Assembly (NCBI RefSeq): GCF_029581195.1
Contig: NZ_CP120737.1
Location: 558,001-622,000 of the forward strand
Source: Solwaraspora sp. WMMD791
Lineage (GTDB): Bacteria > Actinomycetota > Actinomycetes > Mycobacteriales > Micromonosporaceae
DNA length: 64,000 nucleotides
Direction of reading: 5' to 3'
The position numbers and the translations under genes were made by a program. Shown in pieces: positions 7,197-15,720 of the stretch. Each line of letters starts with the position of its first letter. Within the stretch, counting starts at the first letter, position 1. The notes beneath the pieces were generated by a model, which worked only from the letters and a program-made list of their open reading frames with translations, was not told the DNA's origin and did not search any database.

Positions 7197-8834
7197 ATGG
7201 CAACTGGTCGGAAACACAAGTGGAACGGGGCGTCCGCCCGCGTCGCGGTGGCCGGGCTGCTGCTCGCCAGCGTCGCCGCGTGCGGCGACGACAGCGATAG
7301 CAGCGAGACCGGCGGCATCCTCACCATGGCCACCTGGTCCGCCACCCAGTCACTCGACCCGGTCCAGGTCGCTGGCACCGGCAACTCCGGCGGCGCGGAA
7401 CTCGCGGCGCTCTACGACACGATCATGCGGTACGACCCGGCCGGCGGCACCTTCGAGCCGCAGACCGCCGAGTCGCTGACCCCTAACGACGACTTCACCC
7501 AGTGGACGCTCACCCTGCGCTCCGGGATCACCTTCAGCGACGGCGCGCCGTACGACGCGGCGGCGGTCGTGGCGAATCTGCAGCGGCACACCGAGGCACG
7601 GTCCAACGCCAGTTCGCTGGTCGCACCGATCACCGACTACGCCACCCCGGACGACCGCACGGTGGTGTTCACCCTGGCCTTCCCGTGGAACAACTTTCCG
7701 TTCGCCCTCGCCGGAACGCCCGGCATGGTGGTCAACCCGGCGGCCGTGGCCGCCCAGGGCGACGCCTTCGGCACCGACCCGCAGGGCGGCGGCGCGGGCC
7801 CCTTCACCATCGACGAGTTCCGCCCTGGAGAGTCGCTCACCCTGACCCGCAACCCTGAGTACTGGGGCGGCGACGTCCCGCTCGACGGGCTACGGTTCAT
7901 CCACGCGGGCGACGGACCGCAGACCTACGAGGCATTCCGGGCGGGCACGGTCGATCTGGCCTTCCTGCGCGACGCCGGGGCGATCGCGGACGCCGAGGCC
8001 GACGGCGCCGAAGGCATCCGGGTTCCGTACTCCGCCAACGACACGTTGATCATGAACAACGGGTTCCCGATCACCTGCCAGCAGGGCGAGCCGGCGCCGC
8101 GCTGCGAAGGCCAGCCCGACGGTACGCAGTTGGAGTCCACCGCTCCGACCGCCGACAAACGGGTCCGGCAGGCGGTCGCCGCGGCCATCGACCCCGAGAC
8201 GCTCAAACAACGGGTGTACGGCGGATCCGGCACCATGTCCACCGCGCTGATCTCCGCGGAGTCCCGGTGGTACGACGGCGTCGACGGACCCGCGTACGAC
8301 ATCGACCGGGCCCGCCAGTTGGTCGAGCAGGCCAAGGCCGACGGCTGGGACGGACGCATCCGGGTCAGCTGCCACACGGGTCTGCCGACCTGGGGGACCG
8401 CCGTACAGGGCATGTTGGAGGCGGCCGGCATGCAGGTCGAGCTCACCGACCAGCAGGAGATCGCCGCGAACACCTCGGCGGTCATCGTGCGCAAGGACTT
8501 CGACCTGGCCTGCTTCGGATCGTCGATCTCCGATGCCGAGCCGTTCTTCGCCCTCAACCGGGACTTCAACTCGACCTACGTCACCGCCGGCGGCGGGAAC
8601 TTCTCCGGCTACGTCAACCCCGCCGTCGACGAGGCGATCGCCGCAGGCCGGGCGTCCGGCAGCGAGGCCGAGGTCAAGGCCGCGATCACCACGATCGCCC
8701 GGGCGTACGCCGAGGACGTGCCGTTCCTCGCGCTGACCGCCCAGCCGGAAGTGGTGCTGGTCTCCGACGAGATCAGCGGCGTGCTGCAGAGCGTCAACAC
8801 CGTGGTGCTGCTCGGTGAGGCGACGCGGGGATGA
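7197..8834 (+). CDS. ABC importer substrate-binding lipoprotein, family 5 (Dpp/Opp type)
   Basis: A 545-residue protein starting at ATG behind an AGGAG site. A signal peptide ends in a lipobox (LLASVAAC, Cys about residue 29), so the mature protein is lipid-anchored outside the membrane. The body has the family-5 pattern: DPVQVAGTGNSGGAELAALYDTIMRYDP, a WTLTLRSGITFSDGAPYDAAAVVANLQRH block near residue 100, and GAGPFTIDEF. Family-5 proteins bind peptides, nickel, glycosides and other solutes. Two permeases follow downstream and two ATPases lie 5 kb away on the other strand. The operator at its promoter puts uptake under the KstR2-like repressor, so the ligand is probably the substrate of this cluster. 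The stop overlaps the next start (ATGA). Confidence 0.9.
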   Translation: MATGRKHKWNGASARVAVAGLLLASVAACGDDSDSSETGGILTMATWSATQSLDPVQVAGTGNSGGAELAALYDTIMRYDPAGGTFEPQTAESLTPNDDFTQWTLTLRSGITFSDGAPYDAAAVVANLQRHTEARSNASSLVAPITDYATPDDRTVVFTLAFPWNNFPFALAGTPGMVVNPAAVAAQGDAFGTDPQGGGAGPFTIDEFRPGESLTLTRNPEYWGGDVPLDGLRFIHAGDGPQTYEAFRAGTVDLAFLRDAGAIADAEADGAEGIRVPYSANDTLIMNNGFPITCQQGEPAPRCEGQPDGTQLESTAPTADKRVRQAVAAAIDPETLKQRVYGGSGTMSTALISAESRWYDGVDGPAYDIDRARQLVEQAKADGWDGRIRVSCHTGLPTWGTAVQGMLEAAGMQVELTDQQEIAANTSAVIVRKDFDLACFGSSISDAEPFFALNRDFNSTYVTAGGGNFSGYVNPAVDEAIAAGRASGSEAEVKAAITTIARAYAEDVPFLALTAQPEVVLVSDEISGVLQSVNTVVLLGEATRG

Positions 8835-9667
8835 CCAGCCGATCCGCGACCGACGCCGCTGACCCGTCGGCGCGGGTCAGCGGGCGGGGTGGTGCCGGCG
8901 CCGCCGGCACCACCCCGGCACCCCCGGTGGCCCTGATCACCGCAGCCGCCCACGGCATCGGGGCGGCCACCGCCCGGGTCTTCGCCGAGGCGGGACACCG
9001 GGTGGTCCTGGCCGATGTCGACGCCGACGGGCTGGCAGCCACCGCCGCCGACCTCGCCGGCAGCGGCCTGGACCCGGCGACGACGGTCGCGGTGGTCGCC
9101 GACGCGACCACCGAGGCCGGGGCCACCGCGGCGGTCGACGCGGCCGTCACCCGGTACGGGCGGCTCGACACGCTGGTGAACGTGGTGGGCGGCAGCCGGC
9201 CCGGCCGGACCGTGCTCGACATCGACCTCGCCGAGTGGGACCGCTGGGTGGCGCTCAACCTCACCTCGGTCTACCTGATGTGCCGGGCCGCGCTGCCGCA
9301 GCTGACGGCGGTCGGCGGGTCGATCGTCAACGTCTCGTCCGGGGCCGGCCTGCGGGGCATGCGGGCCAACCCGGCGTACTGCGCGGCCAAGGCCGGAGTC
9401 GTCGGACTGACCCGCGCACTGGCCATCGACCACGGTCCCGCCGGGGTCCGGGTCAACTGTGTCGCGCCCGGGCCGGTCCGGACCCCGTTGATGGAACGTA
9501 ACCGCACCGCGGCCGAGATCGACGCGATGGGGCGGATCGCGGTCCTCGGCCGGATCGGCAGGCCTGCCGAGATCGCCGCGGCGATCCGCTGGCTGGCCAG
9601 CGACGCCGCGTCCTACCTGACCGGTCAGACCATCGAGGTCGACGGCGGTCCGGCTCCGTTGGTGTGA
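8831..9667 (+). CDS. Short-chain dehydrogenase/reductase (SDR)
   Basis: A 278-residue classical SDR with a 35-residue disordered N-terminal extension. The cofactor loop is TAAAHGIGAA (Gly-rich, slightly degenerate), followed by an acidic residue in LADVDAD that favours NAD(H). The catalytic Ser is in NVSSGAG, and Tyr/Lys are in PAYCAAKAG; the C-terminal IEVDGGPAPLV is typical. It should oxidise or reduce a secondary alcohol or ketone. It overlaps the binding-protein stop by 4 bp and lies between the importer's binding protein and its permeases, so the alcohol is probably on the imported molecule or an early intermediate. Confidence 0.85.
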   Translation: MTSRSATDAADPSARVSGRGGAGAAGTTPAPPVALITAAAHGIGAATARVFAEAGHRVVLADVDADGLAATAADLAGSGLDPATTVAVVADATTEAGATAAVDAAVTRYGRLDTLVNVVGGSRPGRTVLDIDLAEWDRWVALNLTSVYLMCRAALPQLTAVGGSIVNVSSGAGLRGMRANPAYCAAKAGVVGLTRALAIDHGPAGVRVNCVAPGPVRTPLMERNRTAAEIDAMGRIAVLGRIGRPAEIAAAIRWLASDAASYLTGQTIEVDGGPAPLV

Positions 9668-9692
9668 CCCACGACGAGGGGAGGCAACGCTG

Positions 9693-10649
9693 ATGTTGCG
9701 GACCGTGGCGATCAAACTGGCCCTGCTCGTCCCAGTGTTGTTCCTGGTCAGTGTGGGCACGTTCGGGCTGCTCCAGCTGGGGCCGGGTGACCCCGCCGCC
9801 CAGGTGCTCGGCAACACCGGGACGGCCGCCGACTACCAGCGGATCCGTACCGAGATGGGGTTGGACCAGCCGCCGGTGCAGCGCTACCTCGAATGGCTCG
9901 GCGGCGTACTGCGCGGCGATCTCGGGCAGAACCTCGTCCCGCCGATCGAGAACGTCTCCGACCGGCTGCTGCGCGCGTTCCCGGTGAACCTGCAGCTCGC
10001 CGCGATGGCCATCGTGCTGGCCCTGCTGATCGCCGTCCCGCTGGCGATGTGGTCGGCCTACCGGGCCGGCGGGCTGGTCGACCGGTGGATCTCCGCCGGC
10101 ACCATCGGCGTCATCTCGGTCCCGCCGTTCCTGGTCGGCCTGCTCCTGCTGCTGGTGTTCGCCATCCAGCTCGGCTGGTTCCCGCTGGGGCAGTGGGCCC
10201 GGCCGTCCGACGCCGGGTGGGGGCAGAACCTGTGGCACGCGTTCCTGCCCGCGTTGACCCTGGCGCTGGCCGAGGCGCCGGTCTTCGCCCGCCTGCTGCG
10301 CGGCGACCTGGTCGCCACCCTGCAGGAGGACTTCATCCTGGCCGCGAAGGCCAAGGGCATGCCCGGCTGGCACATCATGCTCCGGGAAGCGCTGCGTCCC
10401 TCGTCGTTCTCGTTGATCACCCTCGCCGGGGTCAGCGCCGGCCGACTGCTGGGCGGCACCATCATCGTCGAAGCGGTCTTCGTGCTGCCCGGGGTGGGCA
10501 ACGTCATCATCACCGCCGCCCAGAACAACGACTACAAGCTGGTCCAGGGCGGTGTGCTGCTGATCGCGGTCATCTACCTGCTGCTGAATCTCGCCGTGGA
10601 CGTGCTGTACGGCTACCTCGACCCTCGGATCCGGAGACGGCATGCCTGA
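9693..10649 (+). CDS. ABC importer permease, DppB type
   Basis: A 318-residue inner-membrane permease behind a GAGGGGAGG ribosome-binding site. It has the DppB layout: a first helix LALLVPVLFLVSVGTFGLL, a periplasmic loop with GDPAAQVLG, five further helices, and the EAA coupling loop near residues 215-235 (ILAAKAKGMPGWHIMLREALRPS) that contacts the ATPase. The C-terminus DVLYGYLDPRIR is standard for the family. It overlaps the partner permease gene by 8 bp. It forms the translocation channel with that partner for the solute captured by the lipoprotein. Confidence 0.9.
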   Translation: MLRTVAIKLALLVPVLFLVSVGTFGLLQLGPGDPAAQVLGNTGTAADYQRIRTEMGLDQPPVQRYLEWLGGVLRGDLGQNLVPPIENVSDRLLRAFPVNLQLAAMAIVLALLIAVPLAMWSAYRAGGLVDRWISAGTIGVISVPPFLVGLLLLLVFAIQLGWFPLGQWARPSDAGWGQNLWHAFLPALTLALAEAPVFARLLRGDLVATLQEDFILAAKAKGMPGWHIMLREALRPSSFSLITLAGVSAGRLLGGTIIVEAVFVLPGVGNVIITAAQNNDYKLVQGGVLLIAVIYLLLNLAVDVLYGYLDPRIRRRHA

Positions 10650-11517
10650 ACTCAGCCGTACCCGACGGCGTCGGGCCGACCTCGCCTTCTGGCTCAGCGT
10701 CTGCTGGCTGGTCGTCCTCACCGGCTGCGCCCTGCTCGCCGATCTGCTGCCGCTGGGCAACGCCGACGACACCACCCTGACGATCGGCGTCGCCGGCTAC
10801 GCGCGGCCGGACCTGTTCTCGGCCAACCCGCTCGGCACGAACGGGTTCGGGCTCGACCTGCTGGCCCGGTCCATCCACGGAGCGCGGGTGAGCCTGCTGA
10901 CGGTCGGCTGCACCGTCGTGGTGAGCCTGCTGATCGGCGGTACGGTCGGGATGCTCGCCGGCTACTTCCGGGGCTGGGTCGACGTGGTCATCGGGATCTT
11001 CGCCGACGCCGCCCTGGTGATTCCCGCGCTCGTCCTGCTGATCGCCTTCGCCGCGGTGCTCGGTCCACCCCGCACCGTGCCGGAGGCGGTGCTCAAGAGC
11101 GGCCTGGCCCTGGCCGTGGTCGGCATCCCGACGATGATCCGGCTGGCCCGCGCCAACACGTTGCTCTTCGCGCAGCGGGAGTTCGTCACCGCCAGCCGGG
11201 CGATGGGTGCCCGGCACCGCCGGATCCTGTTCCGGGAGCTGCTGCCGAACGTGGCGTTGCCATTGGTCTCCTACGCCTTCATCGTCGCGGCGGTGCTGAT
11301 CGTCGCGGAGGGCTCGTTGGCCTTCCTCGGCCTCGGCCTGCAACAACCCGCACCGTCCTGGGGCAACATGATCGCCGAAGGCGGCCTGCGGGAGTTGCGT
11401 CGCCATCCGCACGTACCGCTGATTCCCGGCGTGTTCATGTTCCTCACCGTCTTCAGCCTGAACATCGTCGGAGAGCGCGCCCGGGCCCGGTGGGATCCCC
11501 GGGACTCCCAGGTCTGA
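10642..11517 (+). CDS. ABC importer permease, DppC type
   Basis: A 291-residue DppC-family permease. The N-terminal helix (LAFWLSVCWLVVLTGCALLADLLP) is followed by the family marker HPLGT-like NPLGTNGFGLDLLARSIHGARVSL, five helices, and the coupling loop FVTASRAMGARHRRILFRELLPN. The GERARARWDPR ending is typical of DppC. It pairs with the upstream DppB-type permease, with which it overlaps by 8 bp. Nothing suggests loss of function. Confidence 0.9.
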   Translation: MPELSRTRRRRADLAFWLSVCWLVVLTGCALLADLLPLGNADDTTLTIGVAGYARPDLFSANPLGTNGFGLDLLARSIHGARVSLLTVGCTVVVSLLIGGTVGMLAGYFRGWVDVVIGIFADAALVIPALVLLIAFAAVLGPPRTVPEAVLKSGLALAVVGIPTMIRLARANTLLFAQREFVTASRAMGARHRRILFRELLPNVALPLVSYAFIVAAVLIVAEGSLAFLGLGLQQPAPSWGNMIAEGGLRELRRHPHVPLIPGVFMFLTVFSLNIVGERARARWDPRDSQV

Positions 11518-11580
11518 CCGCAGTGTCCGGGGTCGGTCAGCCCTCGACCGCCCGTCGACCCGAGCAGCAGGAGGTACGTC

Positions 11581-12384
11581 ATGCGGATGGACGAGTCGGC
11601 GTTCCGGCTGGACGGCCGCGTCGCCGCGGTCACCGGCGCCGGCAGCGGAATCGGCCAGGCGGTCGCGCAGACCCTGGCCCGGGTCGGCGCGGCGGTGGTC
11701 GTCGCCGACGTCGACGCCGAGCGTGGCGCGGCGACCGTCGCCACCATCACCGACGCCGGCGGGCGGGCCAGCTTCCAGCACACCGACGTCACCCGGCGGG
11801 CCGACCTGGACGACCTGGCCGCCGTCGCCGTCGACCGGTACGGCGGTCTCGACGTGCAGTGCAACATCGCTGGCGTGCCGTCGCTGGTCCGCGACCTGAC
11901 CGAGGTCACCGCCGCGGACCTCGACGCCGAGTTCGCGATCAGCGTCAAGGGCGTGCTGTACGGCTGCCAGGCCGCCGCCACGGTGATGTCCCGGCGCGGC
12001 GGGGGCGCGATCGTGAACATCTCGTCGACCGCCGCCGACCTGCCCGCCGCCGGCTACGGGCTCTACCACCTCGGCAAGCTCGCCGTCGTCGGGATGACCC
12101 GGACCCTCGCCCTGGAGCTCGGACCGAAGGGGATCCGGGTCAACGCGATCGCCCCCGGTGCCACCCTGACCAACTTCAGTGCCCGCAACTTCACCGATCC
12201 GGACGGCACCGTCGACGCCGAGCGTAAGCGCCAGTGGTTGGCCGGCATGGCGGCCCGGTCACCGCTGAACATGGTCGGCGACCCGCAGGATCAGGCGCTG
12301 CTGGTGCTCTACCTGGTCTCCGACGCCGCCCGGTTCGTCACCGGGCAGCTGATCCGGGCCAACGGCGGATGGTCGATGGGCTGA
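11581..12384 (+). CDS. Short-chain dehydrogenase/reductase (SDR)
   Basis: A 267-residue classical SDR behind an AGGAGG site. It has TGAGSGIGQA for the cofactor, VVADVDAERG with an acidic residue that favours NAD(H), CNIAGVPSL in place of the usual NNAG, catalytic Ser in NISSTAAD and Tyr/Lys in YGLYHLGKLA. An FSARNFTDPDGTVDAERKRQW loop near residue 200 is the substrate lid. It acts on a secondary alcohol or ketone, probably in the pathway fed by the neighbouring importer. The stop and the following ATG overlap by one base (TGATG). Confidence 0.85.
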   Translation: MRMDESAFRLDGRVAAVTGAGSGIGQAVAQTLARVGAAVVVADVDAERGAATVATITDAGGRASFQHTDVTRRADLDDLAAVAVDRYGGLDVQCNIAGVPSLVRDLTEVTAADLDAEFAISVKGVLYGCQAAATVMSRRGGGAIVNISSTAADLPAAGYGLYHLGKLAVVGMTRTLALELGPKGIRVNAIAPGATLTNFSARNFTDPDGTVDAERKRQWLAGMAARSPLNMVGDPQDQALLVLYLVSDAARFVTGQLIRANGGWSMG

Positions 12385-13610
12385 TGACGTCCCGACCCGA
12401 GTTCGCCGCCCGTACCGTCGGAATGCGCCCGTCGAAGCTGCGGGAGCTGGTCGCGGCGGCGGCCGCGCCGCACGCGGACGCCGCGTCCGGGCCCGAGCCG
12501 CTCTCGCTCGGCGGCGGGCTGCCGCCTGCCGAGGCGTTCCCGGCGCAGGCGCTCGCCCGGGCGGCCGAGCGGGTGCTGACCGGCGCGGCCACCACCGCCC
12601 TGCAGTACTCGGCCACCGACGGCGACCCGGACCTGCTCGACCTGGTCGGCGCAGATCTGGCCGGGCGGTTGCGGCTGCCCGAACCGGCCGGGCGGCTGCT
12701 GGTCACCACCGGCTCGCAGCAGGCCCTCGACCTGATCGCCAAGGTGCTACTGGACCCCGGTGACGTGGCGGTGGTCGAGTCGCCGGCCTACGTCGGGGCG
12801 CTGCGGGCGCTGGCCGGCTACCAGCCGAGGATCGTCGAGGTGCCGGTCGACGGCGACGGGATGGACACCGAGGAGCTGGCCAGGCTGCTGCGGACCGGGC
12901 TGCGGCCGAAGCTGTGCTACCTGGTGCCGAACTTCTCCAACCCGAGCGGACGTACCCTGACCGCGCGGCGGCGTGTCCGACTGGCGGCTCTCGCCGCCCG
13001 GTACGGCTTCCTCATCGTCGAGGACGACCCGTACGGCCAGCTGCGGTTCGCCGGAGCGGACCTGCCGCCGATCGCCGCCGACGACGCCGAGCAGGTGGTC
13101 TATCTCGGCAGCTTCTCGAAGCTGGTGGCACCCGGGCTGCGGGTCGGCTACCTGGCCGCGCCCAGGTGGCTGCACCGCACGCTGACGGTCGCCAAGCAGG
13201 CGACCGACCTGAACTCGGCCGCGGTCAGCCAGCGGCTGCTCGTCGCGCTGCTGGCCGACCCGGACTGGTTCGCCGGTCACCTGGCCGGGCTGCGGGAGTT
13301 GTACCGCCGTCGGGCGGAGGCTCTGACCGGTGCGGTGGCCGACCGGCTGGCCGGTCGGCTGGCCACCCCGACGCCGGACGGCGGGATGTTCGTCTGGGCC
13401 AGCGTCCAGACCCCGGGGCCCGACGCGCTGGAGCTGGCCCGCGCGGCGATGCGCCGCGCCGTGTCGGTGGTGCCGGGCAACGAGTTCTCGCTGGCCGACG
13501 CCTTTCCCCGGCACCTGCGCCTGTCGTTCAGCATGCTGGACCCGGCGCGTCTGGTGAGTGCCGTCGACCGCCTCGGGGACGCCTTCGACGACCTGACGGC
13601 GTGCGGGTGA
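12384..13610 (+). CDS. PLP-dependent aminotransferase, class I/II (2-aminoadipate/MocR-like fold)
   Basis: A 408-residue fold-type I aminotransferase starting at the ATG that overlaps the SDR stop. The PLP lysine is in YLGSFSKLVAPGLRVGYL (about residue 245). The Asp that binds the pyridine nitrogen is in EDDPYGQLRF and the Tyr contact is in ESPAYVGAL. No GntR-type DNA-binding domain is present, so it is an enzyme, not a MocR regulator. It would transfer an amino group between an amino acid and a keto acid. Its co-transcription with a Dpp-type importer and SDRs suggests the imported compound carries or releases an amino acid, but this is inference. It is followed by a small hairpin at 13611-13627. 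Confidence 0.85.
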   Translation: MTSRPEFAARTVGMRPSKLRELVAAAAAPHADAASGPEPLSLGGGLPPAEAFPAQALARAAERVLTGAATTALQYSATDGDPDLLDLVGADLAGRLRLPEPAGRLLVTTGSQQALDLIAKVLLDPGDVAVVESPAYVGALRALAGYQPRIVEVPVDGDGMDTEELARLLRTGLRPKLCYLVPNFSNPSGRTLTARRRVRLAALAARYGFLIVEDDPYGQLRFAGADLPPIAADDAEQVVYLGSFSKLVAPGLRVGYLAAPRWLHRTLTVAKQATDLNSAAVSQRLLVALLADPDWFAGHLAGLRELYRRRAEALTGAVADRLAGRLATPTPDGGMFVWASVQTPGPDALELARAAMRRAVSVVPGNEFSLADAFPRHLRLSFSMLDPARLVSAVDRLGDAFDDLTACG

Positions 13611-13627
13611 GTCCGGCAGCGCCGGAC
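13611..13627. terminator. Short hairpin after the aminotransferase
   Basis: GTCCGGC, a 3-base loop and GCCGGAC give a 7-bp perfect GC stem directly after the aminotransferase stop, in the 56-bp gap between convergent genes. It has no U-tract; terminators in this group often lack one. Confidence 0.45.
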
Positions 13628-13666
13628 CCACCCGGGCCTGTCCGCGTCGACCGCTCAGCCGGCAGC

Positions 13667-14152
13667 TCAGCCTGCGGGTCGGGCGTCCGGCTGAGCGGCC
13701 GGCTGAGCTGCCGTGGTGAACCGGGGCACCGGCCAGACGGTCGGCGAGCTGGTGCTCCAGAGCACCCGGTGCACCCGTTCACTGATCCGCCACCCGGCGT
13801 CGGTACGGACCAACCGGTCGGCGTAGTGCAGTCCCCGGTGCACCACCTCGTGGCCGTCGGTGACCGGGCGGACCAGATGGGCCACCGTGTACGAGCTGGC
13901 GACCGCCGAGTCGCCGTCGACCTCGACGGTGGCCGAGCCGACCACGTGCTGGCTGGCGGCGAGTCGGGCCAGCGGCGCCATGTGCGCGACGATGTGGCGC
14001 ACCCCTGGCTCCAGCCGTCGACCGGAGTACTCCGCCCGGGCGTCGTCGGTGAAGCAGTCGCCGACCGCCTCGAACTCACGCCGGTCGCAGCACTGGGCGT
14101 ACCGGTTCAGCAATTCGACGATGGCCGCGCGGTCATCGGCGTATCCGGGCAT
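13667..14152 (-). CDS. SnoaL/NTF2-like protein
   Basis: A 161-residue protein starting at the ATG behind GAAAGG. It has the NTF2/SnoaL-4 pattern: IVELLNRYAQCCDRREFEAVGDCFTDDARAEYSG, a second strand block with GSATVEVDGDSAVASSYTVAHLV, and LVRTDAGWRISERVHRVLW near the end. The conical fold binds hydrophobic ligands and includes ketosteroid isomerase, limonene-epoxide hydrolase and ring-hydroxylase beta subunits. No fixed catalytic set can be read. It is divergent from another NTF2-fold gene at 14219, with a 66-bp shared promoter gap. Confidence 0.8.
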   Translation of the reverse strand: MPGYADDRAAIVELLNRYAQCCDRREFEAVGDCFTDDARAEYSGRRLEPGVRHIVAHMAPLARLAASQHVVGSATVEVDGDSAVASSYTVAHLVRPVTDGHEVVHRGLHYADRLVRTDAGWRISERVHRVLWSTSSPTVWPVPRFTTAAQPAAQPDARPAG

Positions 14153-14218
14153 CGTGCACACCTTTCGACGGGGCGCCGCCGCCACGGCGGCACCACTGCA
14201 GGGACGGGAGATCGAGTC

Positions 14219-14686
14219 ATGGACACACACACCGCCGACCGGTTGGCCATCGCCGATGTGGTGAACCGGTACTTCATGGCGATCGACAGCCGGGACTGGG
14301 ACCGGCTGCGCAGCTGCTTCACCCCTGACGTGGAAGGGATCTACGAGGGGGTACGGGTGGCGGGTGGGATCGAGCAGATCATGGCGTTCTTCACCGGCCG
14401 CTCGCCGGTACGCTTTCCGTTGGAGATCGTCGACCTGCGGGCGTCGATGCACTTCATCGGCAACCACTACGCCGAGGTGACCGGCGACCGCGCGGTGGCA
14501 CAGACCTACGCCCAGGCCCACCTGATCGACCGGCCGGCCACCGGCCCCCGGATGCGCACCCGGGGTCTGCGTTACCTCGACGAACTGGTCCGGGTCGACG
14601 GCCGCTGGCTGATCAGCCGTCGGGAACATGTGCTGGACTGGATGCGCCGCGACGAACTGCTGGTCGCGCCGGCCGCTGCGGACTGA
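14219..14686 (+). CDS. SnoaL/NTF2-like protein
   Basis: A 155-residue NTF2-fold protein: IADVVNRYFMAIDSRDWDRLRSCFTPDVEGIYEGVRVAGG at the N-terminus, then SMHFIGNHYAEVTGDRAVAQTYAQAHLI and LDELVRVDGRWLISRREHVLDWMR. It starts at ATG behind GGGACGGGAG. It is divergent from the paralogue at 13667 and ends 9 bp before the convergent ABC ATPase. Members of this fold often act as isomerases, dehydratases or hydrolases on cyclic substrates. The specific reaction is unknown. Confidence 0.8.
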   Translation: MDTHTADRLAIADVVNRYFMAIDSRDWDRLRSCFTPDVEGIYEGVRVAGGIEQIMAFFTGRSPVRFPLEIVDLRASMHFIGNHYAEVTGDRAVAQTYAQAHLIDRPATGPRMRTRGLRYLDELVRVDGRWLISRREHVLDWMRRDELLVAPAAAD

Positions 14687-14694
14687 CCCGCCCG

Positions 14695-15720
14695 TCACGG
14701 CCGTGGCCGGCCGGCGGTGGGTCCGTCGGCCGGCGCGTCCTGCGGGAAGTGACAGGCGACGTACTGGTCCGGACCGGTCCGGCGCAGCTGCGGCTCGGAC
14801 CGGGCGCAGATCTGCGCCGCCCGGGGGCACCGGGTGCGGAACCGGCAGCCGCTCGGCGGATCGAGCGCAGACGGCAGTTCAGCTGCGGTGCGAGCCGGTG
14901 CCGGGGAGCCGTCGTCCAGCTCCGGGATCGAGCGCAGCAACAGCGCCGTGTACGGGTGGGCGGGCCGGGCGAACAGCACGTCCGGCGAGGCGACCTCGCA
15001 GATCTTGCCGAGGTACATCACCACGATCCGGTCGCTGACCCGCTTCACCACCGCCAGGTCATGGGCGACGAACAGCAACGTCAGGCCGTATCGGCGTTTC
15101 ATCTCCTCGAGCAGGTTGAGGATCTGTGCCTGGACCGAGACGTCCAGCGCGCTGACCGGTTCGTCGCAGAGCAGCACAGCCGGTTCCAGCACCAGCGCAC
15201 GCGCGATGCAGACCCGCTGGCACTGCCCGCCGGACAACTCGTGCGGTCGCCGGTCGCCGACCAGCCGGGGGTCCAGCCCGACGGCGTCGAGGACCTCGTC
15301 GACCCGACGCCGGGCGGCGGCACCGCTGTCGCGGTGCCAGATCCGCAGACCTTCGGCGACGATGTCCCGGACGGTGCGGCGGGGGTTGAGCGACGAGATC
15401 GGGTCCTGGAAGATCATCTGCAGTCGGGTGCGGGTGCGGCGCAGTCGCTCGCCGCGCAGCGCGGTCAGCTCCGTGCCGTCGAACCGGACGGATCCGCCGG
15501 TCGGTGGAGGCAGCTGCAGGATCGCCCGGCCGGTAGTGGACTTTCCGCAGCCCGACTCGCCGACGAGGCCGACGGTCTCCCGGACCCGGGCGTCGAGGCT
15601 TATCCCGGCGACCGCTTGGACGGTGCGGCCCCGCCCGGCGGGGAATTCCACGGTCAGGTCCTCGACCCGCAGCACCACATCGTCGGTGTCGCGCAGATGC
15701 GCCTTGCCGGTGCCGGCCAT
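14695..15720 (-). CDS. ABC importer ATPase, DppF type
   Basis: A 341-residue ATPase. It has Walker A GESGCGKST near residue 55, signature LSGGQCQR, Walker B LLCDEP and the switch His in FVAHDLAVV. The C-terminal oligopeptide-transporter domain carries the CRFRTRCP and CHF cysteines expected of a Dpp/Opp ATPase. It overlaps the upstream ATPase gene at base 15720 and pairs with it under the permeases at 9693 and 10642. Both ATPases are on the opposite strand from the permeases, which is unusual but still inside one regulon. Confidence 0.9.
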   Translation of the reverse strand: MAGTGKAHLRDTDDVVLRVEDLTVEFPAGRGRTVQAVAGISLDARVRETVGLVGESGCGKSTTGRAILQLPPPTGGSVRFDGTELTALRGERLRRTRTRLQMIFQDPISSLNPRRTVRDIVAEGLRIWHRDSGAAARRRVDEVLDAVGLDPRLVGDRRPHELSGGQCQRVCIARALVLEPAVLLCDEPVSALDVSVQAQILNLLEEMKRRYGLTLLFVAHDLAVVKRVSDRIVVMYLGKICEVASPDVLFARPAHPYTALLLRSIPELDDGSPAPARTAAELPSALDPPSGCRFRTRCPRAAQICARSEPQLRRTGPDQYVACHFPQDAPADGPTAGRPRP